A DNA stretch of 64,000 nucleotides from Pyxicephalus adspersus (GCF_032062135.1 NC_092868.1:48465163-48529162); one strand, 5' to 3'; counted from the stretch's first letter, positions 36,155-48,365 are shown. Numbers and translations: made by a program. Notes: generated by a model not told the origin, from the letters alone.

Positions 36155-37133
36155 TGCACTACTGGTCACTTTATTAGGTACACCTGTTCAGCAGCTTGTT
36201 ATGATAATGCAATAGCTAAAAACATGGCAGCAACAAAATTTTGACATATAGACATTGTGGACAAAGGTGTTTTAGGTGACTTTAAACCTTGGTTGTTCGT
36301 GTCAGATAGGCCGGTCTGAGAATTTCAGAAAGTGCTGATCTGTTGTTACGTTCATGCACAGCCATCTCTATGGTTAATAGAATGGTCTGAAAAAATCCTG
36401 CAAACAGCATTTCTTTGGGTGAAAATGGCTTGTTGTCAGATGAGAATGGAAAGACAGATGCAGAAGACAGATCAAACCTTGAACTATATGTAACAGAAGA
36501 CCACACCGGATGCCATTCCGTTCTGCTAAGATTAGGCACCTGATACTAAAGTTCACACAGGCTCACCAAGATTGGACAATGGAAGATTCGGAAAATGTTG
36601 TCGGGTCTGGTGAGTCTTGATTTCTACTGTGACATTCCGATGGTAGGTCATAATTTGGCACCAACAAGATGGAAGCCTGGATCTATATCGGCTTGTATCA
36701 ATGGTTCAGACTGGTGGTGGCGTAATATTGTAGAGGATATTATTATATAGTAGTATTATCTGAGCATTGATTAAATTCCACAGCCTACCTTGATGAATTG
36801 TTGATGACCATGCCCATCCCTTTATGGTCATCTTCTGAGCAGGATAATGCGCCATGTTGCAAAGCTCAAATCATCTAAAACTGGTTTCTTGAACATGACA
36901 ATGAGTTCACTGTACTTAGCTGACCTGTACAATCACCAAATCTCCATCCAATTAATCAATGTAGTGGAAGAAAAGATTTGCATTATACATTATTCTGCGG
37001 CAACTGCATGTTAATATGGACCAAAATCCTTGTTGAATCTATACCACAAAGAATTATGCCAGTTTTAAAGGCAAAAGGGGGTCCAGCCTGGTACTAGCAA
37101 GGTGTACCTTTTAAAGTGGCTAATACATGTGTG
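36155..37133 (+). mobile_element. Decayed Tc1-like DNA transposon
   Basis: Tc1-type transposases cut and paste DNA at TA sites through a DDE catalytic domain. The ends here are inverted (GGTCACTTTATTAGGTACAC then CTG at the left; AGGTGTACCTTTTAAAGTGG at the right), abutting TA-rich sequence. Transposase remnants run on the plus strand: GDF near 36271, AGL/ISES-type helix-turn-helix wording at 36310-36360, GENGL at 36418, a QAHQDWT-like stretch at 36555-36585, a DEDN-like AGQDNAPCCKAQII region near 36838, FLEHDNEF at 36887 and a terminal KAKGGPAWY at 37069. Several frameshifts, stops and small deletions, including loss of bases around the last catalytic region, show it is inactive. Assignment rests on recognising the vertebrate Tc1 family wording across its whole length. 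Confidence 0.88.
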
Positions 37134-37497
37134 TATATATATTTATACTACTCTCAGGTATGAATATTGAAGTTAACATGCAACTGACTTTCCCTTTCTC
37201 GTATGTAGCAGTGCTGGTGCATGGTGATTGGCCCAGCATTATCCCGCAGAAGAAGGAAAAGTGGCCTCAGGCTTGAGTCCAAGTAGATCAACATAAAGCT
37301 TACACAGAAAGTCCTTTCCTCATTCCTAATTGGTGAACTGAGCAGTAACGAAGAGAAATTAAATGTGTTTTTACTGCTGGAAAAAAGGGCATTAAAGGGA
37401 ACTTGTTGCTTTGCACAAACATGTTTGGTAAAAATGGCAACACCAAGGGCTTCCTAAACAGTTTTTTCTGGGATATTGACTTGGAGAAGGTCGTAGC

Positions 37498-37631
37498 AAA
37501 CCCAGTTATAACTCCAAATACTCATATAAACATTTGAAGGTCTTCTTTTCCATCAAAGATCCTAGAAAACCCAGTTATAACTCCAAATACTCATATAAAC
37601 ATTTGAAGGTCTTCTTTTCCATCAAAGATCA
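37498..37631 (+). repeat. Tandem duplication, 69-bp period
   Basis: The block starting CCCAGTTATAACTCCAAATA at 37501 recurs at 37570 with no substitutions over about 62 bases, ending CATCAAAGATC. The two copies are separated by TAGAAAA. The near identity points to a recent event. The small ORF crossing it stays open because 69 is a multiple of three. Confidence 0.95.
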
Positions 37632-40600
37632 AAAAACAAAGGTAGATTTTGTGTGGAGCCATGCAAATATTGGCTTTATATTCCAATGGCCAAATCTACA
37701 TCTAGAACCCATGGTTTATAGTGCAGATACAACCTAATATTATAGGTTATATATTCCGATCTGCATACAGCTGTTTCAAGCTAAAAGACCATCATTGGTG
37801 TAGTGCATTGAAAACATATAGCAAAGGGCCTATGGACTGTCCCAAATGAACAACTAAACACGTTATGGTGACTTAACCAAGAAGTCTCCCCCCAATTCAT
37901 TAATAACACAATAGCAACTTCTGTTTTAACATATTCAGGATGCTCTATGTTTTTCACAAATGTAATGTTTTTTTTTCTCTTTAGCCCACCTCACCATAAC
38001 ATGTCTGGTTGTTCCATAAGTACCTGTAAAAAACATATTATGTATTAAATAATAATATTAAGCATCAGTTTATTTCATTTGGGTCTGTATTTTGTTCTAA
38101 TTTTCCGTTGAATAGAGTTAACAAAAGTCTTAAATTTGAACAAGCTGCAGTTTTGCAGCAAATGATTGGCAAGAACTTTCAAACCATTTCGCACATGCGT
38201 TAGTGTGTGAAGCAGCTTTTCAATGTGTACCAGTCATTGAATACTGGGTGTGAAGCAAAGTCTTTAACATTATTTATTTTTCTTAGGTCACATTTGTGCA
38301 TCGTTCTTTGAGCATTGTATGTGTATTTCACTGTTACTTTATCCATTAATGTATTGCATTAGTTGAAAAAAGTCATTGCTTTTTTGTTTTGCACTAAACA
38401 AATGCTTTAATGGACGATTGGCCTCTGACAATTGATGAATGTTGAAGCCAAAGATCTTTGAAAACAATCGTTACTCATAGTTCATTAACATTTTCCAAGT
38501 GTCTTTTTTGGTAAATCAGACCTTTGTAAGGCCATACAGAACATCTGTAATTTCTGACTATTAAAACACATTCAGTTTTACAAACATTTAAACACAATGT
38601 GCAATCAAGGGTCTTAACTGCATTTAAACAAGTAATTTACATTATTGTGATTCAGAAATTTGCTTTCCATCTACCTGACCCTGGGTCCATTTTTCAGGGT
38701 CTTTGCTTTGCTCATATTATACAGGCTATATATAAGAAACGTGGTTTAAGGATTACTAGAACAGAATAAAATGTTTTCTATCTGTTGTTGTGCAAGAAAG
38801 AAATGGGAAGAACAAAAAATAAAAATAAGTATTTTAAAAAGACATATTATTATTTTTATATACCTATATTCAAACACAAAATACATATATTTGCATGCAA
38901 CAGGTATAAATTGCTGATTGTAACTTGTTTAGGGTACATTTAACTGCAATACTCTAATGGGCAGGGAAACAGTAAGAGCCAAACAGGTGAGCTAAATGCA
39001 AGCATTTGGGCAAGGAATATTCAAAAAGGAGAAACCGAGAAATGACAAGTGACCTCATTGATCTGTTGCTCCTCCTTTACTGTCTCCATTACAGACTGGG
39101 GGCAGGGAGGTGACTGTCCATTGTCACCTGGGATGACTTTGCTGTTGGCCAGGTGGGTTAATAAAAATCAGAGCAGAGAGGGTGACATTAGATACCAACA
39201 ATGGACGGTCAGGTTTTAAAGACTGACTAAAGACTCGCCAAATATTAGCTAAAGAGACTATAAGATATCACATCAACGAGGCATTATTGGACCTACACGT
39301 AGTTTTAGTTAAATCACAAACTTTATTGAACACCAAAAATAGTTATAAAGATTGCTTACAAGCAGACATGTAATTTAATGATATTTTAAATATTATAGAT
39401 TAAATCCACCAATTTATGCATTAATAGCAAGATGAGAGCATTACAAGCGTTAAGTTAGTATTTGATATTGGGCCTGCAGTAGCCTAAATATTTACCTTTA
39501 GTTATTTAACTTAAGTTAAATTTTTTTAAATAAATTTGACCTCTATACCATTAATCAATCACAGGCTTGATCCCTGAAAGCTTCTCCAATCTTGTATGTT
39601 CTTTTGACAATGTATTGGCAAAAACAATTAATATATTTAAGTGGAACAATCACAAATGACTGAGAAACTGATCAAATAATCTGATTTTGCCATTAATATT
39701 GACAGACAGTCAATAAAGAGAGTTGCCATCAATGTAAATGTTGGTGAGTGGTTAGCAGAAGAGCTACTTTAACATCTGCACAACTCCTGCTAAACCCAAA
39801 CCTATAAGATATTGAATTTCTGGAAAATTTATCTTTGAATAGATTTTGACTGAACTCTTGTGCTTTGTTACAAATATTATATTTATATGAATCTTATTAG
39901 TTTAATCAACTTTACTTTGGACTGCATGAAAAATTGTCCCCTCTGAGGCTTTCCATCCATGTGGCTATTTTCTAGCTTTGCCAGCCGTTATTAACCAAAT
40001 TACAATCTAATAAATCTGCCAAAAAGACAATTATTAATTAACTTTATTTGTAAACCACGAAAAGATAATCTTTGCATTTGATCTGGTAAAATAACAAGTA
40101 ACAACTGAAATCAATGCATCTGTGTTGTTATGAAAACAGGTCAGGTTTGAAAGTCTGTATACAAACGTATAGCAAAGCCTTTGATCCATAATTTTTCCCA
40201 TTTTGTCAGAGTTTGCTAACTTTGCTCACCAACAAAATGTAAAAGAAAGAAACATGTTCTATTCTATCAAAGCATAAAAAGCCTTCATGTGTGCATTGTG
40301 AATTTTTAAATAATATTACCCGTTCTATTATATAAGTCGTCGTGTATTTTAAGTTTAGTGGACCTTCAGTAATGTTCTTGATTGCATTTTATATGCCTTT
40401 TTACCTATAAATACATTCCAAATGCACTTGAGTGACTTGACATATGCTTCCAACTTTCTCTCGTGTTCATTTTAGCATAAAGTGACAGCAGATAATTCTT
40501 CGAACAGATTGGGAGAAAAAACAATCTTTCGGTTTGAGCAAGTCCTTTTAAAAGTCCAAGGCTGTGAAAGAACAGACATTCAACATACAATAACATTTAA

Positions 40601-40786
40601 TTTACTCAGTCATTTGTGGTTGAAGACATTGACATTTACATTTGATCATAGGTTTTTAACATGAAAATAATTATGAGTTCCAAATTAGTACATGACTATA
40701 TTAAAGGTCTAGGCTGTCAAAAACAAAAGTCGTTATTGAGACTTCTGTAGGGAAGCTGAAGCCAAAAGTTTTACAGTTTTGTTATA

Positions 40787-40880
40787 GGGCTCTCCAAGGT
40801 TGGAGAAAACCCAGGTTCTTCTATGATGGTTCCATGATGGTCTTCTCCAGTCTTGGAGAGCTTTAATACACCAGGCCCAA
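40787..40880. mobile_element. Short foldback MITE, CTCTCCAAGG family
   Basis: GGGCTCTCCAAGGTTGGAGA at the left is opposed by TCTCCAGTCTTGGAGAGC at the right, ending ACCAGGCCC; the loop contains a TTCTATGATGGTTCCATGAT internal duplication. Confidence 0.7.
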
Positions 40881-41315
40881 AGTCCACTATATAGCCAAAG
40901 CAAGCAGACATTCTTTCAAAATATTGAGTTTTAGTTGTTTCCAGTGAAGGTTTACAGCCTTTACAGCCTTTGATATTTTGAAAGCATTGGTCTACTGGGA
41001 TAAAAATTAAGACTAGGGTTACGAGCACACATGCAATTTTGGCGCTGGAAATAATCTTTCTTGATCATTTCCATGGACAAAATAACAAATGACGAATATG
41101 CACTGTACACACAGCACCATTCTGTTGAAGAGGGGAGCGGGAAAAAGGAGCAAGCGGCACCCTGCTGTTTCCTTTTTTCACTGACTTGTACAGCAGTCAT
41201 TCTGCGTGGGACTTCCATGGATCCGTCAGGACAGATCTGTGTTTTCTCACCCATGGTTTTTTCAGAAGTTGCTAGGGGTTCCTTCAGCAGTTTTTGATTC
41301 TGGGGTCAATTTAAC

Positions 41316-41486
41316 AGATACCAATGATCTTTTTGGCTGTAAATAAAGATGACAGCCTTCCCAATGGCCAGCAATGTAAGAGGCATTCTTCCTCCTGACC
41401 ACCATGGTAGGAGTTCCCTGAGGACCTGAGAGTTATTTCATAGGGTTCCCCCATGTTAAAAGGTCATGAAACACCAGGACAAATCC
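41316..41486 (-). mobile_element. hAT-Charlie-like MITE, reverse orientation
   Basis: Read on the minus strand it carries GTTTCATGACCTTTTAACAT, GGGGGAACCC, GGTCAGGAGGAAGAATGCC and TGGCCATTGGGAAGGCTG, the family wording of 23779-24067. Confidence 0.6.
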
Positions 41487-42711
41487 ATGAACAATGTCCG
41501 GCGATAGCCATATGCATGTTAGATTCTCGCCTGAGATGTTCATAGCGGGCAAGTTTTATATCATGTGTGCACTAATCCACAAAGTCTTAACTAGGGCTGG
41601 GACTAGAAATAAAGGATACTGTAGAGAAAGCATCGAGGGATGCCAATGCTGACCACCTTCTGAAAAAGCCAGCCTATAGTTATTAGGAATATAAGAATCT
41701 TTGAGGGTTCTACTCAGTTTTCCACTCTCAGGAGCTGGAAGAGTTGAAAGATGCAACTGTAAGGCTTCAGATAACATACAACACCTAACACCCAACTTGA
41801 AGTATCAGACTAAGTAAAAAAAAAACAATTAATAAAAAAAAAAATACTGTAGAAAAAATGCAGCCAAAAAGGCTGTTCAGTCAGTGCTGTAAAATCAGAA
41901 AACACAGCTTTGGGACTGGACCCTGCTCCCGGATCAGTAGAACACAGGACATAGTTCTGCCCATACTGAAGTGAGAGATGTTTAAAATTCTAAAACTGAT
42001 TCACAAAACTCAATATATAAAATGTTACACTTAACTGAAAATGTATTTATCATCAAGCTTAGACATTTAAGTGTTTAGAAATATTTGAATTATTAGTAAT
42101 TGAATTAATTAGTATTGATTTTGCAAAGGTTAGACAATATTATTTTAACCGGTTTAATTTTTTTATATTATTTATTTGTTATTGCAGGTAACTGTTTTGT
42201 GAACTAAACCATGCGAGCTTGTGAGTCTTATACTTAAGGAGTCAGTGGACTTAGCGAAGTGAATTATCACTTTGAAAGGGTGTATTCCTTAGGCTTGGAA
42301 AATGAAGTGAAAGTTCACTTTGCAAAGAATGCAATAACAGGAAATGTAAAAATCAAGCTAAAGTCAGAAGAGCTTTTACATATGTCACCCAGGAGTCTGC
42401 AGACTGCTCCTGCGCATAACCAATCTCGGACATGCAGAGAACGGTCTTTCCTCTAATGTAAAAACAAAACATGCTCATTTTACTGTGCATGTGTAAAGGT
42501 AAATGTTTTTTTCACTGATAATTCCACTTTATATTTAAATCTTATCTGTGAAAAATAATTTCAAAATTTGGACTGCTCAAATGATAGGTCAGTTAGCAAA
42601 TAATCTATGGTGAATAAACAGGTTTTGGGGATTTCACATGCCCCTTTTTTTAGGGCTCAAAAAAGTTTGAAAACTGTTGTATTTGTGATAGTGGGCGTAA
42701 TAGGTGGTACA

Positions 42712-42766
42712 AATATATGATAGCCTATCTTCCCCAGTCTTGGAGAGCTTTAATAAAACAGGCCGC
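42712..42766 (-). repeat. Fragment of the CTCTCCAAGG foldback family
   Basis: The plus strand reads TCTTCCCCAGTCTTGGAGAG followed by CTTTAATAAAACAGGCC, one arm of the family. Confidence 0.6.
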
Positions 42767-43504
42767 CAATGTCCATTTTTCCTTTATCGGGACAGAAGTC
42801 TTTCAGTTGTCAACCTTACTGTTAATAGTGTATGTATAGTGCAACTGGTCCAGTGCCAGTGCGCACCAGATGCCAGTCCTCCAATCTAAGCCTGCACTCT
42901 TTACTTAAGCCCCCACTCAGCTAGTTGCATCATCCTAGCACACAGTTGCCCCAGTTCTCATGTACAAAGTCCTGCATCACCCTGACAATCCTTTGAGCTC
43001 TGGAGAATGGGGAAATGTTAAATCCAAAAAAATCCATTGGCATTTCAATAAAAATACTTTACTTTCTCACTGAGCTACCATTTGGGTAAACTTGACTCAA
43101 CTTTGTTGAGTTGATGTCTATATCCTAGGTTCCCAAGTGTGTCCTGGGCCCCATGCTTATTTGAGAGCAGTCTACTTACCTTGATAACCCCCTGGTCCTA
43201 AAAATGGCTAACAACAAAAGCAACAGAATCACATTATAATAAAACAAAAAAGTTTCTGTATGTGCCTTTAGAAAGTAAAGACTGTAGTACCAAAATACAA
43301 ACATTTTATTAAAATGCAATAATATAATCATTCACTTTAATCCTTTCCTATGATATTTGCATACAAAGAGGCCAGCATATCAATAAAGCATTGGTTTAGA
43401 GCATGTTTCTTTTAATTAGCTATTTTTTGCAGCAGGCCTGACTAGGCTTGCTTGTTTTGTGTTACGTACCAGCACGCGCAAGCCCTCTTTTCTGCTCGCT
43501 GCAG

Positions 43505-43577
43505 ACCTACTTCCTCTGATCGGCACCTAATTCCTGTGGCCTTTGTGTCTGAGAAATGGTTTGAAATCTCCTGCTGA
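43505..43577 (+). CDS. AJAP1: AJAP1 C-terminal coding segment and stop
   Basis: The first base completes the split Arg codon, then 23 residues follow (PTSSDRHLIPVAFVSEK, WFEISC) before TGA at 43575-43577. This C-terminus is the signature end of AJAP1; it matches the mammalian protein as I recall it apart from a Thr where Ser is expected. It fixes the gene identity and rules out the related protein PIANP. The acceptor is TCGCTGCAG. The exon continues past the stop for 59 bases to a donor after 43636 (CTG|GTACGT), so the exon is 132 nt and the rest of the message is 3'UTR. Confidence 0.97.
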
Positions 43578-43636
43578 CTGGCTGAAGTCTGTTTTTCTTC
43601 CTGAGGGCAGGGCAGACGCCATGTTTCAGTTTACTG
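43578..43636 (+). other. AJAP1: AJAP1 3'UTR segment of the last coding exon, ending at a splice donor
   Basis: Fifty-nine bases lie between the stop codon and a consensus-like donor GTACGT. The stretch is not AT-rich like the intron beyond. AJAP1 in mammals also has an untranslated last exon, as I recall it, which is why I place a junction here. The later exon at 61841 begins after a good acceptor. Confidence 0.75.
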
Positions 43637-43944
43637 GTACGTACTTTTTTTTTCTTTTTAGTTTTTTTTCCAGAACGTTTTTATTTTTACATACAAATTG
43701 CACCACACAGATGTTGACTGTTTTGTAAAAGAATATTTGCCTTTGAAGTAAGTCTATTATGGGAAGTGGCCATTTGTGAACTGGACCAATGATTACCTCA
43801 GCTTGTTTTCTGTTTATTAATGTTGCTCATTCTTTTTGAAAAAGTGTGATAACTGGTAGTTCCAAAGACACTCCATTATACCTAAATTAAAGGGACATCC
43901 ACCTTTGAAAATTATCTTAAGAGGGCCACGTCCCTTTTGGAACA

Positions 43945-45150
43945 CAGAACTAAAATCTACAGTGAAGAACACCAATTTTTTACAATGGGACTTTTTAGGC
44001 CAACGCCAAACGCATATATTTAGAAAAAACAAAATTTTTTTTTTATAATAACAATAAAAGCAGGAGTTAATCCATTTACATAAAACACAAAATCATAAGT
44101 ACAGACATTAATCTCTCCTTACAAAGTATCCCTTTGAGTGGGGTGCCCTCTGAGGTAATTCTCTACGCGTTTCGTGAAAATATCCGCTTCTTCAGGAGAG
44201 AGGAGAGAAAATCTAGAAATAGAAAAATCTAGAGTAATCATAGAATTATTCATAGTTTCATTAATCATGATTCATGATTCATTAATCATAGAATATATGT
44301 AGAAACAATTCACATGTATGACACAGAGAAATACATAGTTTTAACAGTCATATATAGCAATGTACCTGATGTTAGTATTTGAGGCAACTCTCTCATTTAT
44401 TGTTGTTGTCCTCCAGGTACAGGGTGTGGCAATGGGACATGCTGTGCCCCAACATATGCCAACCTGTACCTGGGGGTATTGGAAAGAGAATTATTGTCAG
44501 ATGAGACCCTCTCTATGTACCGCCACCACATTTTATTGTGGCGGAAGTACATAGATGACGTGCTTATCATCTGGCATGGATCTGAAAAATTTTTAGTTTT
44601 TTGAAAGAATTCAGAAAAATACCTACGTTTCTGAAAAATAATCTAAGTTTCACTTTACAGTACAGTAGAACATCAATATCGTTCCTTGAAATTTTGATTA
44701 ATCTTTATTTATCCTTAGCAACTAAGCTCTACCGCAAACCCACTATGGGAAACACATTACTATCCGCCAAAAGTGCTCATCCTGAATTGCTTAAGAAAAG
44801 TATACCATTTTCTCAATATCTTACAATAAGAAGAATTTGTTCAGAGGAGGAAGATTTTAAGATAGTGGCTAGAGATTTGAAAAAGAGGATATTTGAAAGA
44901 TGATATAAGAAAACCATTCTGAAAAAGGCATATAATAGGGTTAAACAAAAAGGTTGATTGCGGATTCTATTTTGTAAGAAATAGGGATACCCTGTAAGGA
45001 GAGATTAATGTCTGTAATTATGATTTTATTGTGTTTTATGTATATGGATTAACGCCTGCTTTTAATGTTAATAATAATAAAATTGTGTTTTTCTTTTCTA
45101 AAGATATGGGTTTGGTATTGGCCTAAAAAGTCAGATTGTAGATTTTTACT
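43945..45150 (+). mobile_element. Penelope-like retroelement copy with reverse-transcriptase remnant
   Basis: Penelope-like elements encode a reverse transcriptase related to telomerase and are often bounded by partial, sometimes inverted, terminal repeats. Here 43950-44136 and 44983-45150 are inverted copies (AGGAGTTAATCCAT at the left; ATGGATTAACGCCT at the right; also GACTTTTTAGGCC and its complement). Between them, on the plus strand, lie RT blocks: LQVQGVAMG near 44410, APTYANLYLG near 44446, the catalytic YIDDVLIIW at 44550-44576, LYRKPTMGNTLL at 44728-44763 and RRICSEEEDF at 44831-44860, ending in a basic stretch. A frameshift separates the first two blocks, another interruption follows the catalytic block, and the upstream half of the RT and the endonuclease are missing. 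It cannot make an active protein. A hammerhead-like motif lies at 44155-44205 inside the left repeat side. Confidence 0.85.
44155..44205 (-). ncRNA. Hammerhead-ribozyme-like motif in the Penelope-like element
   Basis: On the minus strand: TCTC (helix I), CTGAAGA (first core box intact), an extra A, GCGG, a loop, TCAC (stem II largely decayed), GAAA (second box intact), CGCG between A and T, then A and GAGA. TCTC and GAGA pair perfectly. Penelope-like elements are known to carry hammerhead motifs with a very short stem III, so the position inside an RT-bearing copy supports the reading. Confidence 0.6.
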
Positions 45151-45870
45151 CCATTATATCTGCTCTAACTTGGCCCTCTAACTTTCCTGGCATCTTGATT
45201 TGCAAGCTGTTCTATAGATGGAAGCCACCAGGTGCCAGGTGTTAAAATACCTAAAAATAGCCCACCAATTACATATTATGGCATGGGAATAAACCCATGC
45301 AGAATATCAGGTTCCATCTACTTATCCTTTCTTTTATTTAAATTTTACATCACACTTTACACCTAAAATTTAGAATAAAAATGCTTCCAGTGAGTAGACA
45401 AGATGCCTGTTGTTTCATCAACTACTCAGAAATATTTTATTTCTGTGCTTCTTCAACATTTGGTTCCAGTCTAATACCAAGACTTTAATTTCTTTGACTC
45501 TATGGCTAGTTCTGACAATGGCCATTCGTCCAGACAGGAGGATGGAAATTGGTGGAACTGAGCCATCAAACCAGGGAATTCAAGTCCTGGTGCCAAAAAT
45601 AATCTGGATCAAAAAGAGTCACAAACAGACTTTCTGGATACTAAAGTCATTTGAAGGCATATTGTGGTATCTACTGTTAAAAGGGCTTTTACTTCTAAAA
45701 TCAAAAATTTAGGTTCAATTTAAGGTGGCCATCTCTTGGTGTGTTGGTAACATTAATCCTGTAGTTGCTTCATATACTTGTCATGTGCCTTGACATCAAA
45801 ATTGAGTTATGAATCTGAGTTTTGGCTTAAATGAGTAAAGTCTACTTTCTCTTCCTAGATATAGCTCTGT

Positions 45871-46022
45871 TTTACTAAAGCTCTTCAAGACTGGAGAAGA
45901 TAGACTATCGTGTAAGAATCTGAGTTATCCAGCAAATCTGGAATGGTTTTCTTAAAAATCATTTGCTTTTATTTGACAAATCTCTTCAATCTTTTCCAGA
46001 GCTTAAAAAAACAGGTCCCATT
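45871..46022. mobile_element. Foldback MITE, CTCTTCAAGAC variant
   Basis: Starts TTTTACTAAAGCTCTTCAAG and ACTGGAGAAGATAGACTATC, includes TCCAGCAAATCTGGAATGG, and ends GAGCTTAAAAAAACAGGTCCC. A diverged member of the family at 11045. Confidence 0.65.
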
Positions 46023-46806
46023 GTCCTTTATCCATATAAAAAAACCTTATGCCCCTGTGTTGTTAACCTCTATCAAATGAACAGGCTGCAGATTGGTCTA
46101 GATCACATAATGGCTACCTTATTAGTGTATAAGTGAGGAGTAAATGTGTATTTTATGATATAGAGAAATTTTTAACCGGATAACACATTTGTTTTCTTTA
46201 GGTGTTCTTAGCTATATTGATTTTCATGTTTGTGTATTATGTAATATTGATATATTTAATTATACTTGTTATTTCGTATGTACAGCTTTTTATATTATAC
46301 TGTGTTGAAAAGCAAATATTGATTTTGAAAATGTTACAAAGTTTTAAAAGAAGTTAATTCCATCCCACCCCCTTCTACTTTTTGTAGAGAAGCTGATCTT
46401 AAATTTAAGGAAGATTTTTATTTGAGTGTTGGTTTGGTGGATTTTATTTTGAAGTAAACCCATCAAAGAGGTTGGAAAATTTAACTGGGGCAAATCTGGA
46501 AGCAGAGTTTTTTTTAGTGAAACTGGCATATCAAAAAATCAGTACATCCAGAGATATAGACAGCCTAACTTATTTACAAATATTGACTTTTTCTTTGAAG
46601 CAAAATCTTGCCTTGCCTCCTCCCAGCTTCCTATTGGTTTTTGAATGTGATTAGTGGCCTCATTAACCAACAGGGAATCTCAGTATATGGAAGGAGGCAG
46701 GACCAGATTCCTAATAAGAAAAGTTAAAAAGTTGCCTGTTGTCTTGAAATTTGGTGAGGTGATTTTCTGGATTTATTGCCAAGGACAACCAAAAATAAAG
46801 ATTAAA

Positions 46807-47115
46807 GCATGGGTACTCCTCAGTGTGCCTGCTAATTCACCAGCTTTTGCAAATTCTGTTTGATGGACTATACCACTGCTTGGTCAATGTGAGCTCTGGT
46901 AGTCATCTGTTCTTTCTTTTTGTTTGTGTGCCACCTGCCTTGGCCTTCATCCTCACTATCCTCTGGTCTTACCAATTTACAATTTACCTGATATCTGGTC
47001 TTTGTGAGGCTTGGTATGCATTTGGTGTTTGCTGTATATTTGTCTGCCTTCTGCCTTGGTCATCAGCCTAACCACAATCTATTCTTACTATTTCCACATT
47101 AAAAGTCTTAAAAGG
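46807..47115. repeat. Dispersed repeat, complement-type copy of the GC-rich family
   Basis: CTGCCTTGG-type words recur (CCACCTGCCTTGGCC, TTCTGCCTTGGTCATCAGCC) with TTTACCTGATATCTGG and TTGTGAGGCTTGG between. The complement resembles the CCAAGG/CAGGCA wording at 57690-57900. Class not determined. Confidence 0.4.
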
Positions 47116-48127
47116 GGGGAACCAATAGAGCAATCAAACATGAGAGCCATGATCTATGAATGTCATGCAGCGAAGTCCTCTGCTTTGGGAGCACTAATGT
47201 AGATAAGTCATACAAAATTGTATGCATCTTCAGCCAAAGCCTATCACTGGTTACACACAAGGTCCACTATTACATGTATCAGTTTAAAGAAGACCAGTCA
47301 GGGTAATACTGTCTTGTAGAGTCTTCATTCTGTCTAGTGAGCTGCTTATACAAGTGAAGCCTGATCTATCTATGAACTCATTGTCAGGGGGTCTTGGTAT
47401 ATTAATGAATTGTTTATTTTCATGCATTAGATCCGCCCTAAAGGGGAAACTATACAAACCAGAACATATATAGGTAAATGATATTCATTTCTGGAGAGCA
47501 GTGTGTAGAATGTGCTCTGTGTCTTAGTTTCAATGAATGACCACTGGATCTTACAAAAAGGGAATGGCTTATTCACAGATTAGGATATATATATTTATTA
47601 TCTACAGGAAAGGGAGAAAAGGTAAAGTGTACATGGCAAAAGGGATGGGAGAAGGAAATGGTCTAGCTCTATACCTTACTCTATACCTAACACGTGACAC
47701 ATTTTCAAAGCCAGGGTTATCTCTCCTTGAACCTTACCCCTTTGCAAGTCCAGAGCAATTCAAATTGTTGATCGATCATTGATAAAGTCTTGATCAAGAA
47801 GTCACAAAGTTTATCATTGTCCCAAGCTTGAGATTGTTATCTCAGATCCCTGCCCCCTCCCGAAGCAATATTAAATCGGTTTGGGATACTACCATGTGGT
47901 CAAACTGGCCAATGTGTTAATAATCCTCAGGCATCAAGTCATGAAAGATTAATCATTGTCTCTGTTCAGTAATCAATTGATGGTTGTTTTAAGGTCTTTA
48001 TCTGTGTTAACATTGATGTTTGTAATCTACTTTCCGGGAGGCAGAGTTGTCCTTATAGACAAGTCATATTGATATAAATTTTTGTCTCTTCCAACATTTT
48101 GTATACCTGGAAAGCCCTTCTTTATGT

Positions 48128-48365
48128 TATCTTCATGCCCCACCTCTGATCAATAAGAACATCTAATTCATATATAAGTAAATTAAGTACATTTCAGGGC
48201 AGCTAGGAAAGGCTAACCTATTTTCATGCCCCATCTCAGTCCAAGAGAGAAACCACTCCATATAGGAACTAATGCGCCAACAGACCAAGCCATATATACA
48301 GTAAATTAGGTAAACTTGATGAGAGCTGTCAGCTGATCTATTATTATCCCCACGTCTTCCCAACA
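48128..48365. repeat. Diverged tandem repeat
   Basis: A block beginning TTATCTTCATGCCCCACCTC recurs as TATTTTCATGCCCCATCTCA and again as TATTATTATCCCCACGTCTT, with ATATA-AGTAAATTA-GTA words shared between the first two. Units are about 95-125 bases and considerably diverged. Confidence 0.5.

Larger units (their letters stand above)
27824..43504 (+). other. AJAP1: AJAP1 intron, 15.7 kb
   Basis: Begins GTAAGG and ends CTCGCTGCAG, splitting an Arg codon after its second base. Listed inside it are a TATC microsatellite, hammerhead-like motifs at 29290, 32783 and 34519, a foldback MITE at 30582, the decayed Tc1 element at 36155, a 69-bp tandem duplication at 37498 and a reversed MITE at 41316. 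The remainder, notably 28210-29280, 31000-32690 and 37740-40780, is AT-rich and shows me no exon or known repeat; 39880-40110 has TAAT-rich wording of the kind seen in conserved noncoding elements, which I cannot verify. Confidence 0.9.

Noticed and set aside
43505..43577. Paralogue PIANP instead of AJAP1
   Set aside because: The SEKWFEISC C-terminus and the NLTDF/YNETLQCSHEC blocks are AJAP1 features.
44360..44903. Penelope-like RT ORFs considered as an active gene
   Set aside because: Frameshift and stop interruptions and a missing upstream half and endonuclease make it a remnant.
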